Of a DNA stretch of 64,000 nt, positions 16,827 to 24,445 are shown piece by piece. The number at the start of each line of letters is the position of its first letter. Position 1 is the first letter of the stretch. Position numbers and translations under genes: made by a program. Under the pieces are notes generated by a model, which did not search any database, was not told the origin of the DNA, and saw nothing but the letters and a program-made list of their open reading frames with translations. Source of the DNA: Paenisporosarcina sp049671445 (GTDB lineage: Bacteria > Bacillota > Bacilli > Bacillales_A > Planococcaceae); contig NZ_JBATUX010000020.1 in assembly GCF_049671445.1 (NCBI RefSeq), positions 16,439-80,438 on the forward strand, read 5' to 3'.

Positions 16827-17493
16827 AGAACTAATCAAACAAAATAATGAAAAACGAGAAAATCTAAATGAAGAAAATAAAAAATATTACACGGACTTGA
16901 TGTTATACATTCGTACAAAATTAACATTGTCTGAAAAACAGGCAGAAGAAGTCCTAATGGAAATGTTAGATCACTTATTGGAAGCTCAAGAAGAAGGAAA
17001 GACAGCTAATCAAGTATTTGGAGAAAATCCACGAACATTTGCTGATGAACTCATTGAACAATTGCCGGAAGAAGAGAAGCGTGACATGGTCAAGTTTGTA
17101 GGACAGCTAGCTTTTAGTTTAGTTGGTTGGTTTTTAGTGACGCGCGGATTGGTGTTGCTGTTATTCTCAAATTTTGTAGATGTAAGCACTACTGTTTATA
17201 TTGTTCCAACAATTATCATCTTTGGATTGCTTGCCGGTATTGTGTTTATAAGTGTAAAAGTAATCTTTGGATTAATTCATCAGTCACTCTTCAAAGAAAA
17301 ATCGGCCGATAAGATGAATATGATTAAAGTTGGATTGTTTGGGGCAGGAAGTTTCGCGGTAATATTAGGAGCTAATTATTTCATTCGAGGTTTTGGTCCA
17401 TCTTTTGAATTTCCGTGGTCAGCATCAATTGGAGCGGGGACCGTTTTTCTATTAATTACCTGGTTAATGAAATTCAAAACAAAGGTCAATTAA
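16816..17493 (+). CDS. DUF1129 family membrane protein
   Basis: 226 aa. A charged N-terminus (KELIKQNNEKRENLNEENKK) and a helical domain of about 95 residues are followed by four membrane helices. This matches DUF1129 partners of PadR regulators. Function unknown; probably the target of the PadR repressor. AAGGAG precedes ATG 16816. Confidence 0.8.
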   Translation: MNVKELIKQNNEKRENLNEENKKYYTDLMLYIRTKLTLSEKQAEEVLMEMLDHLLEAQEEGKTANQVFGENPRTFADELIEQLPEEEKRDMVKFVGQLAFSLVGWFLVTRGLVLLLFSNFVDVSTTVYIVPTIIIFGLLAGIVFISVKVIFGLIHQSLFKEKSADKMNMIKVGLFGAGSFAVILGANYFIRGFGPSFEFPWSASIGAGTVFLLITWLMKFKTKVN

Positions 17494-17517
17494 ACAAAGT
17501 AAGCGCTATACAACGAT

Positions 17518-17557
17518 TAGAAAGAATGTTTGTCGTTTGACAAAGATTCTTTTTTTA
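17518..17557 (+). terminator. Intrinsic terminator of the padR operon
   Basis: AAAGAATGTTTGTC / GACAAAGATTCTTT stem with GTTT loop and T7. Confidence 0.88.
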
Positions 17558-17564
17558 ATTATTA

Positions 17565-17594
17565 TATGTTTAAATACTTGAACGTTTAAACATA
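17565..17594. promoter_or_regulatory. Inverted repeat before the SDR-arsR operon (probable ArsR-type operator)
   Basis: TATGTTTAAA (17565-17574) and TTTAAACATA (17585-17594) are perfect inverted arms with a 10-base centre, 24 bases before the SDR start codon. The second gene of the operon is an ArsR-type repressor. Confidence 0.65.
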
Positions 17595-17617
17595 CGAACT
17601 AATAGGGGGAATATAAA

Positions 17618-18382
17618 ATGAAAAAAACAGCATTAATCACGGGAGCAACTAGTGGATTAGGATACGAATTTGTACAATTATTAGCAAAAGACCAATATGA
17701 TCTCATCGTGGTTGCACGAAATGAGGAACAGTTATTAAGTATTAAATCCAAATTTCCGCAATTACATGTTACAGCGATATCAAAAGATTTAAGTAAACCT
17801 GGTTCAGTAAAAGAAGTTGTTGAAGAAATAAGAGAAAAGCAACTACAAGTAGATGTATTAATAAATAATGCAGGCTTTGGATTGTTAGGGAAATTTGACG
17901 AATTAAATGTGGAGAAACAACTTGAAATGATCCAACTTAATATTTCAGCTCTCACCGAGCTAACCCATGCTTTTCTACCTGAAATGAAAAAGAGGAAATC
18001 TGGTAAAATAATGAATGTAGCAAGTACAGCTGCTTTTCAACCGGGTCCGATGATGGCTGTTTACTATGCAACGAAAGCTTATGTACTGTCTTTCTCTGAA
18101 GCTCTAGTTGAAGAGTTAATGGGCACAGGAGTGAGTGTGACGACGTTATGTCCAGGGGCGACAAAAACCAATTTTGGATCTGTTGCTAATGTTGAAAAGA
18201 CTAAAATGTTTAGTAAGGCTATGGATGCCAGTACTGTGGCGTCATTAGGTTATATAGGAATGCAAAAAGGGAAACGAGTGGTTATTACAGGTAGCACAAA
18301 TAAAGTGGGGGCAGCGGCTGCCAAATTTTTGCCGAGAAGTACAACGGCGAAAATCGCCAAATATGTTGCGGGTGATAAATAA
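17618..18382 (+). CDS. Short-chain dehydrogenase/reductase
   Basis: 254 aa. NAD(P) motif GATSGLG (8-14), NNAG motif (INNAGFG), and catalytic YYATK. It resembles DltE/YqjQ-type SDRs of Firmicutes. Substrate unknown. GGGGG lies 9 bases before ATG 17618. Co-transcribed with the downstream arsR-like gene (23 bases). Confidence 0.9.
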   Translation: MKKTALITGATSGLGYEFVQLLAKDQYDLIVVARNEEQLLSIKSKFPQLHVTAISKDLSKPGSVKEVVEEIREKQLQVDVLINNAGFGLLGKFDELNVEKQLEMIQLNISALTELTHAFLPEMKKRKSGKIMNVASTAAFQPGPMMAVYYATKAYVLSFSEALVEELMGTGVSVTTLCPGATKTNFGSVANVEKTKMFSKAMDASTVASLGYIGMQKGKRVVITGSTNKVGAAAAKFLPRSTTAKIAKYVAGDK

Positions 18383-18405
18383 GAAGTAATGGAGAGGTGT
18401 CAAAA

Positions 18406-18711
18406 ATGGCTCAACAAGCAATTGATGTATTTAGAGCATGTATTCCTTTATTTCAAACATTCTCAGACCCAGCGAGACAAGACATTATCTTGTTATTGGC
18501 TGAACATGAAACATTGAGTGTGAATGAAATAGCTGATCAATCCATATTATCAAGGCCTGCTATTTCGCATCACTTGAAAATATTAAGAGATAATCGATTA
18601 GTGCAGATTGAACAGAAAGGGACTCAACGGTATTATTCCCTTTCTCTTGAAACAAGCGTGGAGCAACTAAAAGAGTTAATCAAACTGGTCGAAGAGGAAT
18701 GTATTTTGTAA
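18406..18711 (+). CDS. ArsR family transcriptional regulator
   Basis: 101 aa winged-helix: SDPARQDIILLLAEHE, SILSRPAISHHLKILRDNRL, and GTQRYYSL. No CxCxxC (arsenite) site in the recognition region, so it is not a classic arsenic sensor. ATG 18406 has GGAGAGG 8 bases upstream. It probably represses its own operon through the palindrome at 17565. Confidence 0.9.
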   Translation: MAQQAIDVFRACIPLFQTFSDPARQDIILLLAEHETLSVNEIADQSILSRPAISHHLKILRDNRLVQIEQKGTQRYYSLSLETSVEQLKELIKLVEEECIL

Positions 18712-18822
18712 TAAATTTTGCAATTAAACATTCTCCAGGTAGCGTTCTATAAGAGCGAGAAGGTTTTTAACTCACAGGAAAAGGGCTAAATTGAGATGCT
18801 ACAGCGAGACAATTGGTTAAAT

Positions 18823-18860
18823 AAAAGGCTACCCCTTTGTTTAAAATGGGGTAGCCTTTT
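18823..18860 (+). terminator. Intrinsic terminator of the SDR-arsR operon
   Basis: A 13-bp perfect stem AAAAGGCTACCCC / GGGGTAGCCTTTT. Confidence 0.88.
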
Positions 18861-18865
18861 GAGAT

Positions 18866-18962
18866 TTGCGCCTAGCACACCGCGAAAGCATGAAGAATGA
18901 GACCTGCAATTATATGTGGTTTTCATATTTGTTTGCTCATGCGGAACGTGCGGCCAGCGCAA
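18866..18962. repeat. Imperfect palindromic element
   Basis: TTGCGCCTAGCACACCGC... (18866) and its near complement ending GCGGCCAGCGCAA (18962) can fold into one long imperfect hairpin. GC content is higher than the flanks. No gene is seen from 18712 to 19003. Confidence 0.5.
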
Positions 18963-19003
18963 CTGTGCAATAAAGAGAAGCATCGTTTAACACAGTCTTA
19001 ATT

Positions 19004-20371
19004 TTAAGAAACAAACAAGTGAGCGAATAGAACAATGATTGGTAAAGTAATAATTGTACGTAAAACAAAGATGATCACAAGTTCCATGAAGTTAACTGGA
19101 ATATTTGAGCGTAAAATCAAAATTCCGATTTCAGACATATAGATTAATTGAGTTAAAGATACACCAGCAACTACAAATTTCGTCAAGTCGCTTTCAAGAC
19201 CACTACCTAAAACTGCAGGTAAGAACATATCCGCAAAACCTACTAAAATCGTTGGTGCAGCCTCTGCAGCTTCAGGTAACCCTAGTAAAGTTAGCACTGG
19301 AATTAACGGATAAGAAATGATTTTAAATAATGGCGTGTATTCAGCAAGTATTAGTGCTAGTGTACCTAGAGCCATAACAAGTGGAATCAAACCTAACCAA
19401 ATATCTAGTACAGTCTCAGCACCAGACTTTGCAAGATGCTTCGCACTACTTACTTGGTTTGCCTTACGACGTGCTTCATCGAACCCCCATTTAACTAAAG
19501 AAACGCCTTCTGGGATATTGTCATCAATTTGTTTTCCCACTGGCTCGTAATAAGTATCTTCTTTACGTGACAATGGCGGGATGCGTGGCATGATAATCGC
19601 TGCAACTACACATGCAACCGATACTGCAATATAGAAAGGCAGGAACAAGTGACCGATACCAACGACATTTGCTACGACAAGACTAAAGGCAACAGAAGCA
19701 ATTGAGAAGGTTGTAGCAATAACAGAAGCTTCACGTTTTGTATAATAGCCTTCATCATATTGCTTCATTGTTACTAGAACTCCAACTGGTGCAGCTCCCA
19801 TCCATGATGCCATACAGTCAACTGCTGAACGGCCAGGTAACGTAAACACAGGTCGCATAACCCGATTAACTAAAGCACCAACAAACTCCATTAATCCGAA
19901 TTCAACTAACAATGGTAATAAAATACCAGCAAATAAAAACCATGTTAGCAACACTGGAGCTAAATCATATAACACCACGCCACCAGTATTTCGTGAAGAT
20001 ATGGCTTCAGGTCCAATTTCATAAAATGCCATAATTCCGACTGCAAATCCAACGACGCGAACGATCAGACCGAATGGACCAGTAATAAAAATAGAACGTA
20101 AAAATGTTGAATCTCGAACAAATGTTGGTTTCAAAGCTGTTGCCGCTATGGTTGCGAATGCTGAAAAACCTAGTAGTAATAAAATAAATGCAGGAATCCA
20201 CTCACCAAATGTAGTCTGTAAATATGAAGCTAAAATTCCAACCCCGATTGTTACTTGTCCGTCATACTTTACGGGCACTAAAAATAATAATGCCCCAATC
20301 AGTGACGGAATGATAAACTTCCATGTTGCGGACGATGAAATCGCCGTTTCCCCTTTGTAAATCGTAGTCAT
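19004..20371 (-). CDS. YjiH family membrane protein (nucleoside-recognition Gate domains)
   Basis: 455 aa, about ten to eleven membrane helices. Gate-domain motifs: SWMGAAPVGVLVTMKQYDEG and the C-terminal SGLESDLTKFVVAGVSL. YjiH proteins are predicted transporters of unknown substrate; their pairing here with an aminotransferase suggests an amino acid or amine. Two ATGs are possible; the second (20371) has better spacing from GGGGG than the first (20377). Third gene of the operon. Confidence 0.85.
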   Translation of the reverse strand: MTTIYKGETAISSSATWKFIIPSLIGALLFLVPVKYDGQVTIGVGILASYLQTTFGEWIPAFILLLLGFSAFATIAATALKPTFVRDSTFLRSIFITGPFGLIVRVVGFAVGIMAFYEIGPEAISSRNTGGVVLYDLAPVLLTWFLFAGILLPLLVEFGLMEFVGALVNRVMRPVFTLPGRSAVDCMASWMGAAPVGVLVTMKQYDEGYYTKREASVIATTFSIASVAFSLVVANVVGIGHLFLPFYIAVSVACVVAAIIMPRIPPLSRKEDTYYEPVGKQIDDNIPEGVSLVKWGFDEARRKANQVSSAKHLAKSGAETVLDIWLGLIPLVMALGTLALILAEYTPLFKIISYPLIPVLTLLGLPEAAEAAPTILVGFADMFLPAVLGSGLESDLTKFVVAGVSLTQLIYMSEIGILILRSNIPVNFMELVIIFVLRTIITLPIIVLFAHLFVS

Positions 20372-20384
20372 GTCCATTTCCCCC

Positions 20385-21698
20385 TTATGCTTTGTAAGCT
20401 AGTAGTGCTTGATTCAAAACATCAATCCCTGTATCAATTTGTTCTTTGGAAATAGTTAACGGTGGAATCATTCGAATGACTTCACCTGAGTTCCCACAAA
20501 GATAGAAAAGCACACCTCTTTTTAAGCATTCATCTAATACTTCCATCACGGCTTCTCCATTTGGTTTGCCTGTTTCAGGAACTTGTAGTTCAATACCTAT
20601 CATCAAACCAACGCCTCTTATATTTTTAATGAGTTTATGTTTCTTTTTCAACTGTTCAAGTTGCTCTAAAGCATAAGCTCCCATATTTGTTGCATTTTCA
20701 AGTAACCGTTCTTCTTTCAATACTTCTAGTGATGCAAGTGCTGCTGAACAAGCAATCGGGTTACCTCCAAATGTTGTACCGTGAGTACCAAGTGGCCATT
20801 TAGCCATTAACTCTTTAGATGCAACAGTTGCACTCAGTGGGAGTCCAGCGGCAATACCTTTAGCGATTGCCATAATATCTGGAGTAACCCCAAATGTTTG
20901 CGAAGCAAACCAGTTGCCAGTTCGCCCAAAACCAGTTTGAACTTCGTCAAAAATCAATAAGATGCCATGACGATCACAAATCTCTCGAATTTTTGCAAGC
21001 CACTCTTTAGGTGGAATAATATAGCCACCTTCACCTAAAACAGGCTCTAATATCATGCAAGATACTTCTTCAGGAGTTACTTGATGATTAAAAAGTTTTT
21101 CAACATCACTTTCTAGTTTTTCCGGGAAGAACGTTTCAGGATTTGCTCCTTCAGGTAAATCATCTGGATGCGCATAGGGCAGTTGATACGTTAGCCATGA
21201 AGGCTGTAAAAACTTTCGATACTTACTTTTGGAAGTCGTTACACTTAATGCTCCGATTGAACGTCCGTGAAAACAACCAGTAAATGACACGACATATGGT
21301 CGCTGAGTTGCATATTTAGCTAATTTAATCGCTCCTTCAATTGCTTCAGTGCCGCTGTTGGCGAAGAAGAAGTTATCAAGTTTTGGGGGCAATATTTGTT
21401 GCAATTCATGTGCTAGTTTTAAAATAGATTCATATATTATGACTCCGGATGGACCGTGGATTAAAGTGTCTGCACTATCCTTAATAGCTTGAACAACTTT
21501 AGGGTGACGATGTCCAACGTTTTCTACTGCAATGCCTGAAGTGAAGTCTAAATATTTCTTTCCATCTACTCCGTAGTAATAACAACCTTCAGCTTTTACG
21601 ACGGGTAAATTGGGATGGTCCTTTGCCATGCTTGGTGCGAGCAAGTTTGCAATAGATCCCACTAGATGTTGAAAATCTGGTTGTGTTACTGTCGTCAT
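20385..21698 (-). CDS. Class III aminotransferase (4-aminobutyrate/omega-amino acid type)
   Basis: 437 aa, complete. ANSGTEAIEGAIKLAK binds PLP phosphate, ILIFDEVQTGFGRTG holds the PLP-contacting Asp, and IAKGIAAGLPLSA carries the Schiff-base Lys. GabT-like length and motifs, but acetylornithine, beta-alanine or diamine substrates cannot be excluded. AGGAG precedes the ATG, which overlaps the regulator's stop. Confidence 0.9.
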   Translation of the reverse strand: MTTVTQPDFQHLVGSIANLLAPSMAKDHPNLPVVKAEGCYYYGVDGKKYLDFTSGIAVENVGHRHPKVVQAIKDSADTLIHGPSGVIIYESILKLAHELQQILPPKLDNFFFANSGTEAIEGAIKLAKYATQRPYVVSFTGCFHGRSIGALSVTTSKSKYRKFLQPSWLTYQLPYAHPDDLPEGANPETFFPEKLESDVEKLFNHQVTPEEVSCMILEPVLGEGGYIIPPKEWLAKIREICDRHGILLIFDEVQTGFGRTGNWFASQTFGVTPDIMAIAKGIAAGLPLSATVASKELMAKWPLGTHGTTFGGNPIACSAALASLEVLKEERLLENATNMGAYALEQLEQLKKKHKLIKNIRGVGLMIGIELQVPETGKPNGEAVMEVLDECLKRGVLFYLCGNSGEVIRMIPPLTISKEQIDTGIDVLNQALLAYKA

Positions 21699-23035
21699 TC
21701 GGTCTCATCTCCTATATGTGTGTGTAGATGTTTTTTTAACTTACGAACTACAGAAGGTTGGCTTATTCCTAATACACGTGCCATTTCTGTTGTCGTCTTA
21801 TAGTGGTTCTGTGCATTCAATAATACTTTTTTCTCAACAAAATCTAGAATAGTTGGAAGTGTTTGTCCTTCAATCTCAAAACCAATTTGTTCTTCATCCA
21901 TTGGACGGTAGGTAGCAGGTAAGTCTTGAAGAGTGACAATATTAGTTTCACTTTCGATAAAGCTACGTTCCAGTACATTTTGTAGTTCCCGGAAATTACC
22001 TTCCCATTTAAGTTGAAGAAGATACACGTACAAATTATCAGCAATTTTTTTAGGTTCATTGTATTTCTTGATTAATTTTTGCATAAACAGGTCTATAGCT
22101 TTTTCTAAATCTTCAGGTCTTTCACGTAAAGGTTTTAATTGAATGGGAGCTATATGGAGTAAATAAAATAAGTCTTCGCGTAATGTGCCTTGTTTTACTA
22201 ACAGGTCTAATGGAGTTTCACTTAACGCAATTATTCTTGTTGATTCTTGGTTATTTAGTAGATTGAATAGAACTGTTTGAGAAGAATGAGATAATTGATC
22301 AATTTCTTTTAGCACAAGTGAGCCACCATCAGCCAAAGATAAATAACCTTGTGACATAGAATCTTTATTGCCAGTGAAAGCGATTTCAAAAACTGTTTCA
22401 GGAATTGTTCCGCAATTCACTTCAATAAAAGGTCCATCACTTCGATTACTTTTAGAATGAACAAATTTTGCTAACGTTGTTTTACCGACGCCAAGTTCAC
22501 CTTGAATGACAATCGGTGCATCAATACGTGCCATTTTAAGGGCTGTTTTTATTGCACGAGCCGAAGATTGACTTTCCATAGCGGAACCATCAATTTGAAT
22601 ATGTTGATCCCGTAAATGTGCAAGTTCTTCTTTTACTTTCGACATTTCAGTTTCTAAATCTCGCAAGTACTCTTTCATAACAATTAGCTCAGACAGTTCG
22701 AAAGAGTAACTAATCACAAACTCAACCTCACGTTGATCGTTAAAAAGGGGAATACCAGTAATAAGTACTTTGCGACCGGAAGGAGTCGTTTGAACGGTCA
22801 CTACTTTTTTCTTTTTCTTGACTACTTCAGGAGTAATAGCTGGCGAAAAAATCCCTTGTGCTTCTAAGTCGTAAACAGACTTACCTAGAAGGTCTCCGGG
22901 TGCTAAACCATAGTGCTCTCCACTAATTTGCGTTACTTTAATAATTTTCCCTTCACGGGTAGTAATGATAATATCTTCATCATGTGTATCTATAATTTCT
23001 TCATCCGTATTTGGAAGTAATAACATCGAATTCAT
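21695..23035 (-). CDS. PAS-AAA+-HTH transcriptional activator (TyrR/RocR-like)
   Basis: 446 aa. PAS domain (about 15-125), coiled linker, AAA+ domain with GELGVGKTT and DGGSLVLKEID, and a Fis/TyrR-type HTH (STILEF-like TILDFVEKK, then MARVLGISQPSVVRKLKKH). The sigma-54 contact loop GAFTGA is IAFTGN here, so it may not act through sigma-54, as for TyrR. It heads an operon with the aminotransferase and YjiH, whose expression it probably controls. AAGGAG lies 7 bases before the ATG. I see no -24/-12 promoter upstream. Confidence 0.88.
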   Translation of the reverse strand: MNSMLLLPNTDEEIIDTHDEDIIITTREGKIIKVTQISGEHYGLAPGDLLGKSVYDLEAQGIFSPAITPEVVKKKKKVVTVQTTPSGRKVLITGIPLFNDQREVEFVISYSFELSELIVMKEYLRDLETEMSKVKEELAHLRDQHIQIDGSAMESQSSARAIKTALKMARIDAPIVIQGELGVGKTTLAKFVHSKSNRSDGPFIEVNCGTIPETVFEIAFTGNKDSMSQGYLSLADGGSLVLKEIDQLSHSSQTVLFNLLNNQESTRIIALSETPLDLLVKQGTLREDLFYLLHIAPIQLKPLRERPEDLEKAIDLFMQKLIKKYNEPKKIADNLYVYLLQLKWEGNFRELQNVLERSFIESETNIVTLQDLPATYRPMDEEQIGFEIEGQTLPTILDFVEKKVLLNAQNHYKTTTEMARVLGISQPSVVRKLKKHLHTHIGDETE

Positions 23036-23057
23036 TATTGAACTCCTTTATTCATTC

Positions 23058-23075
23058 TTGTATAGAACTATACAA
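23058..23075. promoter_or_regulatory. Perfect 8-2-8 palindrome before the PAS-AAA+ regulator operon
   Basis: TTGTATAG-AA-CTATACAA lies 22 bases before the regulator's start codon, with further weaker symmetry outside (TTCAT...ATGAA). It is a good operator candidate for the regulator itself. Confidence 0.6.
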
Positions 23076-23220
23076 TAATGAATAATCTAATTACAAGTGC
23101 AATTTGAATAATTCTAATAATTTATTTTTTGGCTCAGATAGAGTTTTTTGTTTTATTTACGCTATCAGCACGTTCCGTATGGGACACCAAGTTTGGGAAC
23201 TAGATTGAATTTAGGAATTA

Positions 23221-23259
23221 AAAAGGAGTTAAGTGAACATGTCACTTAACTCCTTTTTT
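23221..23259. terminator. Orphan terminator-like hairpin
   Basis: A 16-bp perfect stem AAAAGGAGTTAAGTGA / TCACTTAACTCCTTTT with T6. No gene ends nearby on either strand, so it may end an unannotated transcript. Confidence 0.7.
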
Positions 23260-23345
23260 CATGATTTAGAGGATGTACCAGAGACTTTTGAGTCAAAGTG
23301 ATCCAAAAACCCCGTCAACATAGAGGACATTCCTCTTGTTTAACA

Positions 23346-23441
23346 TTTAGTTGTAAAATTTCCGTGTTTAGTTGTAAAAATCAGGCACTTAGTTGTAATT
23401 TTGAACGATTTAATTGGAAAAATCACGGGTGTAGTTGTAAT
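23346..23441. repeat. Array B: five units, exact 21-bp period, core TTAGTTGTAAAA
   Basis: TAGTTGTAA-type cores start at 23348, 23369, 23390, 23411 and 23432, exactly 21 bases apart (fourth unit TAATTGGAA). The nine or so bases between the cores differ in each unit. Confidence 0.92.
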
Positions 23442-23556
23442 AGTAAAATTATGGAACAATAAACAAAAGGTGTTACTAACAGAAAAGGCTTTTGGTGGTA
23501 GCCAAAAGCAGTAATCTGGTCTTTAATTTTGATGTTTGAAAGAGAAAAGTTGATGT

Positions 23557-23650
23557 CACTACACTTTCGTTTATCGCACAGGTATTATCCTAGATCCTTA
23601 GTGAAAGGAATTTCAATACACATTTAAAGACGCCAATTAGGGCGTCTGAG
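23557..23650. repeat. Duplicated 95-bp element, copy 1
   Basis: It begins CACTACACTTTCGTTTA, contains ATCCTTAGTG, ACACATTTAAA, and ends with a GACGCC...GGCGTC hairpin. The same order occurs at 24286-24395. Confidence 0.75.
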
Positions 23651-23793
23651 GTCGTTGACAAAAGTATTTTTACAACCATCACTCAATCTTTGTGAAGTTG
23701 TCAGCCAGTGTTTGACGATAAAGCATAAGGACCGTTAGCACTTTTTCAATCTTTTGTTAAAGTCTTAATAGCAGGCAGGGACTGCCACAAAGA

Positions 23794-23892
23794 CTACTGT
23801 GGGAATAGCTTGAATTGAAGACCCGTCGCAAACGAATTGTTAAGACCAACTCGTTCACTGCGGGGTCTAGTTTGGACACGCTTATTCCGCAG
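23794..23892. repeat. Imperfect palindromic element
   Basis: The left end CTACTGTGGGAATAGC and the right end GCTTATTCCGCAG are near complements; inside, GAAGACCC faces GGGGTCT. The GGGAATAGC word is shared with elements at 24127 and 57284. Confidence 0.55.
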
Positions 23893-23893
23893 G

Positions 23894-23932
23894 AAAGATA
23901 TTGGACGAACTGTCATTTCGTCCAATATCTTT
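23894..23932. repeat. Hairpin with perfect 16-bp stem
   Basis: AAAGATATTGGACGAA and TTCGTCCAATATCTTT pair perfectly around a 7-base loop. It abuts the 31-bp tandem repeats. Confidence 0.75.
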
Positions 23933-24047
23933 GCGACGAGTAACCGCAGGAGCAATCTTCTTTGCGACGAGTAACCGCAGGAGCAATCTTCTTTGCGACG
24001 AGTAACCGCAGGAGCAATCTTCTTTGCGACGAGTAACCGCAGGAGCA
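23930..24047. repeat. Four tandem copies of a 31-bp repeat
   Basis: GCGACGAGTAACCGCAGGAG begins at 23933, 23964, 23995 and 24026, exactly 31 bases apart, with the first three copies nearly identical throughout. A single diverged monomer lies at 16340-16371. Confidence 0.92.
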
Positions 24048-24126
24048 CCATGTTTTCCCGTCGACTTCTACTACAATCATTCTAGTGAACAAGTATATGA
24101 GAGAGCTTTCGAATTAGTGATATGGA

Positions 24127-24232
24127 GCAAAACAGTGAAGACTCCAGCGGGAATAGCGAAGTGTAGAAATCCACTTGGACGTTAAGTCCGAGTTAGTTCG
24201 GCGCAAGCCCGCGGAAAGCGTAACTGTTTTGC
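24127..24232. repeat. Palindromic REP-like element with 10-bp terminal inverted repeats
   Basis: GCAAAACAGT at the left end and ACTGTTTTGC at the right end are perfect complements. Inside, CTCCAGCGGGAATAGC faces GCCCGCGGAAAGCG. These words are shared with the element at 57284-57405. Confidence 0.75.
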
Positions 24233-24285
24233 GGAATATCAACAGCAACATTTAATATAGTCTTTTATTAAAGCAATTATGTAAT

Positions 24286-24395
24286 CACTACACTTTCGTT
24301 TATTGCACAATTGCGTTAGCGTATCCTTAGTGTAAGGAATCAAGTGTCGGATAATTTAAAAACACATTTAAAAGACGCCCTGTTAAGGCGTCTAG
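24286..24395. repeat. Duplicated element, copy 2
   Basis: It matches 23557-23650: CACTACACTTTCGTTTA, ATCCTTAGTG, ACACATTTAAAA and an AGACGCC...GGCGTCT hairpin, with about 15 extra bases. The hairpin could end transcripts of either strand. Confidence 0.75.
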
Positions 24396-24445
24396 TTTAG
24401 TTATATATCTATCCGAATTAATATCTAATTGCAGTGTTTTTACAA

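Larger units (their letters stand above)
23076..24445. other. 1.4-kb non-coding stretch packed with repeats
   Basis: No credible gene. It contains, from left to right, an orphan terminator-like hairpin, 21-bp array B, the first copy of a 95-bp duplication, a palindromic element, a 16-bp-stem hairpin, four 31-bp tandem repeats, another palindromic element, and the second copy of the duplication. An 85-codon leftward reading (23794-24051) is only translated repeat. Confidence 0.8.

Noticed and set aside
23794..24051. 85-codon leftward reading with repeated LLRLLVAKK-like peptides
   Set aside because: It is a translation of the four 31-bp tandem repeats and a palindrome; no ribosome site, no family.
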